In this document: in pieces, positions 18,870 to 26,302 of the stretch | Layout of the letters: each line of letters opens with the position of its first letter | How positions within the stretch are numbered: the first letter of the stretch is position 1 | Assembly (NCBI GenBank): GCA_001579985.1 | Contig: LRSR01009803.1 | Coordinates: forward strand, 1 to 26,302 | Source: Hypsibius dujardini | Lineage: Eukaryota > Tardigrada > Eutardigrada > Parachela > Hypsibiidae | Direction: 5' to 3' | DNA length: 26,302 bases | Position numbers and translations under genes: made by a program | The notes under the pieces: model-generated | The model's input: the letters and a program-made list of their open reading frames with translations, nothing else | What the model was told of the DNA's origin: nothing | Databases searched by the model: none

Positions 18870-19644
18870 GGCAGACAGACAGGAAGGCAAACAGGCAGGC
18901 ACTCATGAGCGGACAGACTAATCGACTGGCAGGCAGTATTAGGAATGCAAGCTTTTTCTACCGATGTTTCTTGGTGGAAAGTAAAATGATGGAACTGCCG
19001 AAATGGCATCTGCGCCGATGGCCTCAGCGTGGGTTGCCTACGTACATCAGTGTTAATGTTCATTAATATCCTTTTGTGCTTGATCCTGCTGACATCTCTT
19101 CCCATTCTAATCCAATTGTTAAAACTTTCGTGCAGTGCGTACCAGTTCTCGAGCATCTCGAAGACTAAGCGCTCCGCAATGGACGATGATTTTGTCGTAT
19201 TTCCCGCGACCCACGCTTATCCACTTTTCCGCCAAGGATTTTCGTTCAGCGACTGTCATAGAAAGGCCCTCCGCGCATGTTCCATTCACTAATTAGAGTG
19301 CATCAGCAGAGAAATACGAGACTACAGATACAGTACGAGATTTTGTGTGAGAATATTTTGTGAATTCCACTATCTTGTTATACGAACGGAACGTACGGAA
19401 TAAACCGTTGACACCGCTGGCCAGGAGATGATCAGAATATGCTTGGATGGACTCCAGACGGACATCTCTACAAGGAATCCACAAGCCAATCAGGCATCTA
19501 TTATACTGTACTATTTTTAGGAGAATTGATCAGACCTTGACTTACTTTTAGGAGAATTCGTCCGACATTGACTTACCCGTTCGGTTCCATAGGAGTGACG
19601 GGACCCACACAAAAGCCCTCATGCCTGAAAGATTGCTGCGCCAT
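17909..19644 (-). CDS. NPL: N-acetylneuraminate lyase-like protein (DHDPS/NPL family)
   Basis: Seven minus-strand exons (19644-19577, 19467-19397, 19288-19143, 19037-18962, 18644-18552, 18466-18321, 18253-17909) join in phase to 314 residues, against about 320 for vertebrate NPL. The family is a TIM-barrel aldolase; NPL cleaves sialic acid to N-acetylmannosamine and pyruvate in the cytosol. The Schiff-base lysine is present (AGIKW, Lys172), as is the catalytic tyrosine (IYYHNP, Tyr142). Other family blocks are GALSL, GTTYSFS and FLTGIPTGPARLPL. The carboxylate-binding signature GTTGE reads GTCAE (49-53), which may change activity or substrate. The exon 6 donor is a weak GTCCGT, supported because it restores an alignment without gaps (WANDD then VLLGAL). 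A fragment of the last exon is repeated at 20977-21136. Family is certain; sialate specificity is inferred. Confidence 0.9.
18793..18902. repeat. (CAGG)/(CAGA)n array in NPL intron 4
   Basis: A block of CAGG units changes into CAGA units within the intron 18645-18961. Confidence 0.9.
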
Positions 19645-20065
19645 TTTTCCGTGCAATAATGGTTGGATTGAGAGAATCTACGAATCATCAACGGAACAGG
19701 TAATTAAACTGTTACTCGTGCACCACAATACTGATGCCGTCTGCGTTCAGGTCGCGTGAAAAAAAGGTATAAATCTGTACAATCGATGAATCTGTCCCAG
19801 GGCTATAAGTAAGTAACTGGCTTCCTCCTGACTGGACAAGCCCCTTACAGTCTGCACTTTACCAGGCCTCGAAGTTCTTGGAACGTGCGAGTCAGTAGTG
19901 TTATCAAAGACGATATCTTGCTTGCTCGATACGCGTGCCATGCTGTACAAGCTTCTGCAGTACTTGCCCGATACCACACCGGTGGTCCCTCGTTCATGCC
20001 TGGTGTGAGCACCATAGATTTTGTTCAGCGCCCTAATCAGCCCTCGATCAGACAGACTTCAGCAA
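19645..20065. other. Upstream region of NPL with an unidentified minus-strand frame
   Basis: A minus-strand frame from about 20045 to 19747 holds a stretch (KIYGAHTRHERGTTGVVSGK onward) that looks more protein-like than its surroundings, with a possible donor CCTG/GTAAAG. I cannot name it. A 17-bp block beside it (CGCGACCTGAACGCAGA on the minus strand) recurs beside the NPL fragment at about 21135-21151. Confidence 0.3.
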
Positions 20066-20288
20066 GGGATCGGAGGTGGAGCAAGGGGTCGGGCTGGAGC
20101 AAGGGGTCGGAGGTGGAACAAGGGGTCGGGGCTGGAGCGAGGGGTCGGAGGTGGAGCAAGGGGTCGGGCTGGAACAAGGGATCGGGGCTGGAGCAAGGGG
20201 TCGGAGGTGGAGCAAGGGGTCGAGGTGGAACAAGGGGTCGGGGCTGGAGCAAGGGTCGGAAGTGGAGCAAGGGGTCGGAAGTGGAGCA
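20066..20288. repeat. G-rich minisatellite, 18-19 bp units
   Basis: About twelve units alternate between CGGAGGTGGAGCAAGGGGT and CGGGCTGGAGCAAGGGGT. Repeated GGGG and GGG runs on the plus strand could form G-quadruplexes. Open frames through it are artefacts. Between 20290 and 20557 I see no gene. Confidence 0.9.
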
Positions 20289-20557
20289 ATTACAGTTTTA
20301 CAGGAGACAACAATTTTGACTAACTATTGCGTCGAGCCAAACCTGGGAAAGGTATTAATTAATCCCTTCATACATTTTGAACAATTGGTACATGTTAGTA
20401 CATAAATATTAGTACATAGATTTTGTCCAAGCAAAATGAACTCAAGGGAACAGTAATTTATCCAGAATTTCTTGGCAAATTTTGCATCAGTTAAATTCGA
20501 TATGGAAGAGTTGCAGAATGAAAAGATTGCTATCATTCGTATACTACATAGTTTAGC

Positions 20558-20677
20558 ACAGGCAGGCAGCCACTCAGTCAGATAGTCAGGCTGGCTGGCA
20601 GACAGACACACACACACACAAACACACATACAGGCAAAACAGACAGACGGACAGACAAACAGACAGACAGACAGACA

Positions 20678-20709
<32 letters not shown>
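20558..20709. repeat. (CAGA)n array with embedded (CA)n
   Basis: CAGG and CAGA tetramers surround a short CA run. No gene is recognised from here to 20976. Confidence 0.85.
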
Positions 20710-20710
<1 letters not shown>

Positions 20711-20976
20711 GCCTCCTATAAAGTATAAGATCAGTAAAAGATAGAGATTTTCCATATTTCTACTTTCGACGTAAAAACACAGTTGCGCCTGCTCTCTAAT
20801 AACGCGCGTACCTTGTGTTTGAGGCGTCTCTGAAAATGATTCCGAAGCAGCAGCAACCGCAGGATATGTCGGTGGCAATCGAGGCTTATATACCCCAAAA
20901 AAATATTTCTCCTAGCATATTCCGCGCCAACCGTCCTTTCTTGGCAGGTTTGCATGCTGCTCTGCTTTCGCCATAT

Positions 20977-21136
20977 CTAATTGCAAGCATGGCGTCTGGT
21001 TGTTTCTCCCTCGAAGTCAGTTTGCAGTTTAGTGTGGTCCAGTACGAGCTTCTTAATGGCTTCATCGGTCACCAGAGGAAGCGGTAAACACGCCGGGCTA
21101 ATCGGGATGCCAGTCAGAAACTCCAGGATTGCCTTC
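20977..21136 (-). pseudogene. NPL last-exon fragment
   Basis: The minus strand encodes KAILEFLTGIPISPACLPLP and then TDEAIKKLVLDHTKLQTDFE, aligning with the C-terminus of the intact NPL gene before a stop at 20979-20977. The conserved TGP of the intact copy is changed to ISP. No other NPL exon is visible next to it, and there is no start codon or acceptor in the right place, so it is a truncated duplicate. The frame is still open, which suggests modest age. Confidence 0.85.
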
Positions 21137-21378
21137 TGCGTTCAGGTCGCGACCAGGTGGGTACGCCCCCATCTTCCGCAATTTTATGTCCCGAAGCATT
21201 ACGCACAATATTATTTTGTCCATTTCCTTGAAGTTTATAGCGAACCCGCCCACGGTGTGTGCACGCACATTTATTGTCAAGATAAGTGAACAATGAAACC
21301 CAAAAATGAGTGTTTTTTACCGCGAAAACGTGTGTGTTGGTCTGTTTTCCCCGCGGTTTCACGTGTGCACTATGTCAC

Positions 21379-21723
21379 TCATGAGCAGAGGCTCGTTTAG
21401 GGTCCTTACGGGTCGAAACCTAGACCCCTCACAGTAAGGGGGGGAGGCCAGGGGGTGGGCCAAGGGCCAAATGCATTTTCTTTAAGATGGAACCGGAAAT
21501 TCGGCTTGCTCTCCGATCATTTTGAAACTTGTGAGGGTGTCGGGGTCTGATTTCCGGAGAGCCCCTGAAAAATGAAACCCCCACAAGTTTCAAAAATGAT
21601 CAAGGACAAGAGGCCGAATTTTGGGTTGAATCTTGAGAAAATGCATTTTGCCCACCCCCTGGTGTTGCCATGAGGGGTCCTGGTTGCGACCTGTAAGAAC
21701 CCTAAACGAGTCTCTGTTCATGA
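21379..21723. mobile_element. Long-armed inverted-repeat (foldback) element, about 345 bp
   Basis: The two halves are inverted copies over roughly 150 bp each. Ends are TCATGAGCAGAGGCTCGTTT and, inverted, TCATGAACAGAGACTCGTTT. Shared internal blocks include GGACCCCTCA or GACCCCTCA, CAGGGGGTGGGC, ATGCATTTTCT and GATCATTTT followed by GAAACTTGTG. There is no coding capacity and no clear target duplication. A stem of this length would fold strongly if transcribed. Confidence 0.75.
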
Positions 21724-22042
21724 AGACCGCCGTCGAGCTCACCGTTTCAGCCTCTCGCAAACCCGCAGGGGTTTTCGTCGGTTGATCTCTTACTGAAGAA
21801 CACAACACAAATGAACAAATGTGTGAAACATTCTACCAGCATATTTTAGCAACACGCTGATCGTCGTGTTCAACCGGTTGTCGGGCTGCAGCCAGCGCAC
21901 TTCAGCAATAGTATAAGCGATCCTTCATTCCAACATATTTTTCCGTCAGGAAACCAACCGTCGACACGGACCGAGGAACTTTTTCGCAGCTTCTCGATCT
22001 TCTGTCTAGAAAGCGGCAAATATTCTTCTCCGACCTCGCTCA
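21724..22042. other. 5' region of G-alpha 2; nothing specific seen
   Basis: About 320 bp between the foldback element and the G-alpha 2 ATG. The promoter and 5' UTR should lie here. No motif can be assigned with confidence. Confidence 0.4.
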
Positions 22043-23906
22043 ATGCCTCATTTTTGCGACGCGATCGCCTGCTGCCCATGCTTGTATGACGATGAGGCGA
22101 AAATCGGGAGGGAAATTGACATGAAGATAACGAAGGAAATGAAGAAGACCAAAGAGTTTGCCAGACGGGAGATTAAACTACTTCTCCTGGGCACTGGAGA
22201 GGCCGGTAAGTTTCTAATCCATTATACAGTAAGTGAACCCATGATGTTATTTGATTCAGGGAAATCCACCGTGATAAAACAAATGCGCATCATTCACGGG
22301 AAAGAATTCGAGGATGAGAAAAGTCGTGCGAAATGGGTGCAGTCGGTCCGTGAGAATGTTCTCGAGTCCATTCACATTCTCCTGAGGAATCTGGAGAAGT
22401 TGGACATTCCGCTGGGAGACCGTCGGAACCAAGAGCACGCCACTCGTGTGATGGACGCGGCCAAGAAACACTATGACGCGTCAGCAGTGCCGGAAGTGTT
22501 TCGCGCCATCGCCGCCCTCTGGCAGGACGAAGGTATACGCGAATGTTACCGGCGACGAGCCGAATTTCGGTTCATCTACCTCAGCGATTCCAGTAAGTAC
22601 TTTCTGGACCAAGTGACGGTGCTAGCTGATCCGAAGTACGTCCCGACGCAACAGGACATTCTACGTGTCCGGAAGAGCTCGACCGGCGTGCAAGAGTACG
22701 AGTTCACAGTGAAAGGCTGTTCGTTTCGCGTTGTGGATGTTGGTGAGTCACACAGGGAAATGGACTAGGCGAAACCTGACCGCACCACACCTTTGATTTA
22801 CGAGTCGGTGTCTGAAATTTCCCCATTGACTGAACACACTCCCGTCGTGCCAGAGTGTGATTCTAGGGGACGGTTTTCTCCAAGTTTTCTTTTTAGAATT
22901 ATTTTTGGCCTGGCTAATCCCGCAACACCGTTACAATGCCAACCTCAGCTCTTCCACCAGTCTATTCTTTTCTCCGTTCGCCTGTCGGTCCATCCATTAT
23001 TCTCTCCGTCCGTCCGTCCGCCCGTCCGTCCATCTATCCATTATTCTGTCCGTCCGTTCGTCCGTCCGTCCATTCAGCCGTCCATCCATTATTCTGTCCG
23101 TCCGTCCATCTATCCGTCGTTCCGTCCGTCCATCAGCCCTCCATCGTTCCCTTTGTATACCCGGTCTTCCGTTTGTCAATCCGTTAAGCTGCCGGTCCTC
23201 CCATTTGTTATCCCGTCCGTCCGTCCATCATTCATTCCGTCGGTCGGTCCATTTATCCACATTCAAAAGCAAAAGTCTAGTAATATCACTCTCACCTGTC
23301 TGTTCAGGTGGACAACGATCAGAGCGACGCAAATGGATCCACTGCTTCGAGAACGTCAACGCCATGATCTTCGTCGCATCCCTTTCCGATTTCGATCAAG
23401 AGCTGCTCGACAAAACCGCCAACAACTACGAGGACCGCACGGTCAACCGGATGGAAGAAAGTCTGGCTTTATTCAACGTCGTCATACAGGACCGCTTCCT
23501 GCAGACCGCCTCCATCATTCTGCTCCTCAACAAGACGGACATTTTCCAGGAGAAACTACAGGAACGCGACCTGGCCGACTACTTTCCCGATTACGCGCAC
23601 TTTCAGCCGGAAAGCCAGCCAGCTCCCGGACCGAAGAAGGACCCGCAGACTGCCGGTCAATACGTCCTGTCCAAGTACATGGCCATAAACGATTGCCATG
23701 TGGCCGGAAAGTCCGCATCCTCCTCCACGGAGAAGGACGAGCAAGGCAAGGTGCGGAGGCCGCAGCCGAATACGGAGAATGAGCAGCTCATGTTCTCGCA
23801 TTTCACTTGCGCGACAGACACCAAGAATATGAAGTTCATAGCGAAAGCGGTGGAAGACCGGCTACTGCAAGAGGCGCTTATTGACTTTAACTTAGCATTG
23901 GTATAG
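22043..23906 (+). CDS. Gq-like G-protein alpha subunit with enlarged C-terminal loop (G-alpha 2)
   Basis: Exons 22043-22205, 22260-22742 and 23308-23906 join in phase to 414 residues; Gq proteins are about 353-359. The N-terminus has a CC pair (AIACCPCL) like the palmitoylated start of Gq. P-loop GTGEAGKST (50-58) follows the Gq form but with Ala for Ser. Switch I is RKSSTGV with Arg192, and Ser195 replaces the usual Mg-binding Thr. Switch II DVGGQRSER has Gln218; NKTD is at 290-293 and TCATDT at 382-387. The tail (LLQEALIDFNLALV) resembles the Gq tail but is not identical. Extra sequence lies between YFPDY and FSHFTC, mostly a charged, Ser- and Pro-rich stretch around 343-375. Intron 1 is only 54 bp, is frame-neutral and has no stop, so its retention would insert 18 residues into the P-loop. 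Not a copy of G-alpha 1. Confidence 0.93.
22980..23255. repeat. (CCGT)/(CCAT)n array in G-alpha 2 intron 2
   Basis: Degenerate CCGT and CCAT tetramers fill about half of the intron 22743-23307. Translations (SVRPSVRPS) are artefacts. Confidence 0.85.
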
Positions 23907-24035
23907 TTTTTTATATTTTTAATCTTTTATTTATATGCAGTATATATATGTGCAAAACAATACTATGTGCAATGTTAATTTGTATCTGTAATTTAATTTG
24001 AAATTTTTGGGTTTTGGAATTCTTGTTTTTGTGAA

Positions 24036-24041
24036 TTTATT
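24036..24041 (-). promoter_or_regulatory. Poly(A) signal AATAAA of the coiled-coil gene
   Basis: On the minus strand AATAAA lies 47 nt after the stop codon at 24089, a suitable distance for polyadenylation. Confidence 0.6.
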
Positions 24042-24088
24042 TATTACTGTAACCATACGGAAGGAAATGAGACTTGCAGTTATCAATC

Positions 24089-24551
24089 TTACAGGAACTT
24101 CTCATCTCCCTGCGCGTCTTGCGCCCGCTTTTCCAGCACTTCCAAGTACTGGAGCTGCACCTGACTGGCAACCGTTTTGTCCTCCATATCCAAAACTTCC
24201 GCACGGAATTTCTCTACTTGCTACAACATAACAATCGCATGTAAATGAGCCGAAAGTTCGTACCACATCTTTGTCCCACATTCGAACCTGCTCCAAATCG
24301 CCAGATCCGCTTGCTGACGATCCCAACTTTGCGTGTTCTCGCGCCAAAACATCCAGCTGCACTTGGTGTCGCTGCCTCAGAGGCTGAAGTTCCGCCAGCA
24401 AGTCTGTCACTTGTCGTTTCGTGGTGGTCTTCTTGTCCAGATTCCGAGCTGTCTCTGCCAGGACAACAACATCGAAGGACTTCTCCATCGAGGTGTCTTC
24501 TTGATTCTTAACCAAATTTCGGAATTTGAGAGATCCGTTCGCCTCTCCCAT
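24089..24551 (-). CDS. Small coiled-coil protein, unidentified
   Basis: Two minus-strand exons, 24551-24264 and 24220-24089, join in phase (donor GTG/GTACGA, acceptor TTGTAG/CAA) to 139 residues. The protein is hydrophilic and mostly helical, with heptad-like stretches: LLAELQPLRQRHQVQLDVL in the middle and QVEKFRAEVLDMEDKTVASQ toward the end. I see no membrane segment or catalytic motif. The start at 24551 follows an acceptor-like CACTAG, so there may be an upstream, possibly non-coding, exon (24560-24730). It converges on G-alpha 2 with 182 bp between stops. Size and composition suit a subunit of a coiled-coil complex, but I cannot name the family. Confidence 0.65.
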
Positions 24552-24896
24552 TCCCTAGTGCACATGAAAAAATTAAGTACCATAGGCCATACGAAAAGTC
24601 AAGTTTTCACACAAATTATACGCCATTCCGCACAGAATTTGTGAGGTCGTTCCCAGGGCTGTCGCGGGCACGTTCTCATTCCGCACGTTCCTTTTGACCT
24701 GATTCCCTTCATTACTGCTCCATTCATTCATTACTTCATACTGATATGAGATCACTGGTGGGATTATTTTTTTAGTCAGTTTTCGGCCCCTTTGTTCTGG
24801 GCTCTAACCCTGGGAACGTTGTGTTCTTTGAGGAGCTCCGCTCCCCGTCGTACTCAAGGCCAAGCTTTCTCTCTTGTAAAAGGGACAAATTTTCAG

Positions 24897-25144
24897 TTTC
24901 TCTTCTTCACGGCTACCGAAGAGTCCTATCTTCCCGACTTCCATTAAACTCTCCATTCAACATGACTCGCATGTAACATTATATTAGTATGTTTACGTGA
25001 GCCACCGTACGGGCGACACGGCGTGTGACCACTCTTTTTATCCGTCTAAATTTACGTGAAGCGATATGTGTAAGCTTTTAAAATTTATATGCCTCACTCA
25101 TTCTTATTCGAAAGGCGAAAAGACTGTAATTTCTTTTCGCCTGT

Positions 25145-25204
<60 letters not shown>

Positions 25205-25455
25205 TTGTCTCTTCTTCACGGCTACCGAAGAGTCCTTTCTTCCCGACTTCCATTTTCCTTGTCCTTTCTTCCAAACTCTCCATTCAACATGACTCGCATG
25301 TAACATTATACTAGTGTATTTACGTGAGCCGCCGTACGGGCGACACGGCGTGTGACCACTCTTTTTATCCGTCTAAATTTACGTGAAGCGATATGTGTGA
25401 GCTTTCAAAATTTATACGCCTCACTCATTCTTATTCGAAAGGCGAAAAGACTGTA
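24897..25455. repeat. Tandem duplication, about 235-250 bp per copy, 309-bp offset
   Basis: The block starting TCTTCTTCACGGCTACCGAA at 24901 recurs at about 25210. The shared sequence runs through GTACGGGCGACACGGCGTGT and CGAAAGGCGAAAAGACTGTA to about 25131 and 25455. Copies differ by scattered substitutions and a small insertion. The CCTG array sits between them. No coding content is recognised. Confidence 0.9.
25139..25206. repeat. (CCTG)n microsatellite, about 14-15 units
   Basis: A nearly pure CCTG run bordered by CTGTCTG and CTGTTTG. Its purity suggests recent expansion. Confidence 0.95.
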
Positions 25456-26272
25456 GTTTTTTCGAAATAAATGACAGAATAAAAGTTTGTGCAGGGTGCC
25501 CAGGGTTTGGCATCTTGTGCGACGCAGTGGTTAGATTTCTAATTATTTTAAAACACGGCGAAATGTGTCTAAAAATAGTTCTGAAACAGTTTTAGCATTT
25601 TCGCGAAGAATTGCGAAACTTATGCTTTCATGTTTTACGGCTGTGGGAAGACTGGAATAATATTCAGGCGCTATTATACTTTGGTTTGTCAAGCGTCAGC
25701 AATTAGAAGGTTCGCGCGATTCGATGCTTAGCCCATCTGAACGAAGTTTTGGAAAACAATATCCAGAATTGTTTTTAAACAAACACAAGTAATAGTTTCA
25801 TAAATCGTATAATAGAAGTCCACAGAAAAATGAAAGCATTGACTAGAACTTTTCCGCCCATCAAGCCCTATAAAATTAATAAGACCTGAGCTTATTCGTA
25901 TGGTCTTATACAATTTCGTTGGTCTTACAAAGTATGTATAAAATACACCTTACGAATTACATAGGGTTTCTCTAAGGATTTTTGGCAGACACTATATTCT
26001 TCCTGCGTAATGTTTTTAAGGGCTGAGAACTGTACACACGGGTTAAAATAAATGCGATCGTACATAATATGACCTGGTACAGCGCACGTTTTGTGGTGGC
26101 CGTACGTAATATGCATGATATAAGCCGCTGTTTCTACGTACAAATTTAAGGTGGCAATTCGTCCTTAATGTGTAAGGAAAAAAGACTTTTCGTACGCCAG
26201 ACTAGTACTAAGGATTCCGTCTAAAATCACGACTGGAGTCATAGATCTGACCCCCAACCGGGGCGTCCCCAA
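25456..26272. other. No gene recognised
   Basis: AT-leaning unique sequence with only short frames. No RNA gene or inverted-repeat element was found by eye. Confidence 0.4.
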
Positions 26273-26302
26273 TGTCTGTCTGTCTGTCTGTCTGTCTGTC
26301 TG
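26273..26302. repeat. (TGTC)n microsatellite at right edge
   Basis: The window ends inside a CAGA-class array (complementary strand), just as it begins in one. Confidence 0.9.

Noticed and set aside
20021-20405. Gly/Trp/Ser/Lys-rich frames on the plus strand and Pro-rich frames on the minus strand
   Set aside because: All come from the G-rich minisatellite.
22857-23300. N-terminal extension of the third G-alpha 2 exon (SVRPSVRPS-type sequence)
   Set aside because: It reads through the CCGT array in intron 2. The CAG acceptor before 23308 restores DVGGQRSER in phase.
1-26302. An operon-like or defence gene system
   Set aside because: Genes are spliced eukaryotic loci on both strands, from unrelated pathways, with repeats between them.

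Overview
The window is nuclear DNA from an animal, probably a protostome invertebrate. Genes are split by short introns with canonical GT-AG borders. The protein families are metazoan: heterotrimeric G-alpha subunits, a SET/MYND (SMYD) protein, tandem von Willebrand C domains and a sialate lyase. Small DNA transposons and tetranucleotide arrays are everywhere. A tardigrade would fit, but nothing here proves the phylum.

Layout. Positions 1-2642 (minus): the 5' part of a secreted-type gene with three VWC domains, running off the left edge. 2643-6681: mostly non-coding, with microsatellites, a minisatellite and two or three MITE-like inverted-repeat elements. 6682-6754: tRNA-Arg(TCG). 7129-7394: two small foldback elements almost side by side. 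8026-10737 (minus): a five-exon SMYD3-like gene. 11516-13115 (plus): a complete three-exon divergent G-alpha gene. 13820-16400: a decayed tandem copy of that G-alpha locus, missing its middle exon and split by a 1316-bp mariner-family (maT-like) element. 16546-17874: minisatellites and no clear gene. 17909-19644 (minus): a complete seven-exon N-acetylneuraminate lyase (NPL) gene. 20977-21136 (minus): a broken copy of its last exon. 21379-21723: a long-armed inverted-repeat element. 22043-23906 (plus): a second G-alpha gene, Gq-like with an enlarged loop. 24089-24551 (minus): a small coiled-coil protein gene, tail to tail with it. 24897-25455: a tandem duplication around a CCTG array. The remainder is non-coding.

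The genes do not form a pathway or operon. The strongest stories are genomic. The G-alpha locus was duplicated, the copy seems to have lost its GTP-binding exon between two CAGA arrays, and it then took a transposon. Three intact genes (SMYD, NPL, G-alpha 1) also carry changes in signature motifs. I found no convincing new defence or signalling system. Exon borders were assigned by eye from splice signals, reading phase and remembered family patterns.
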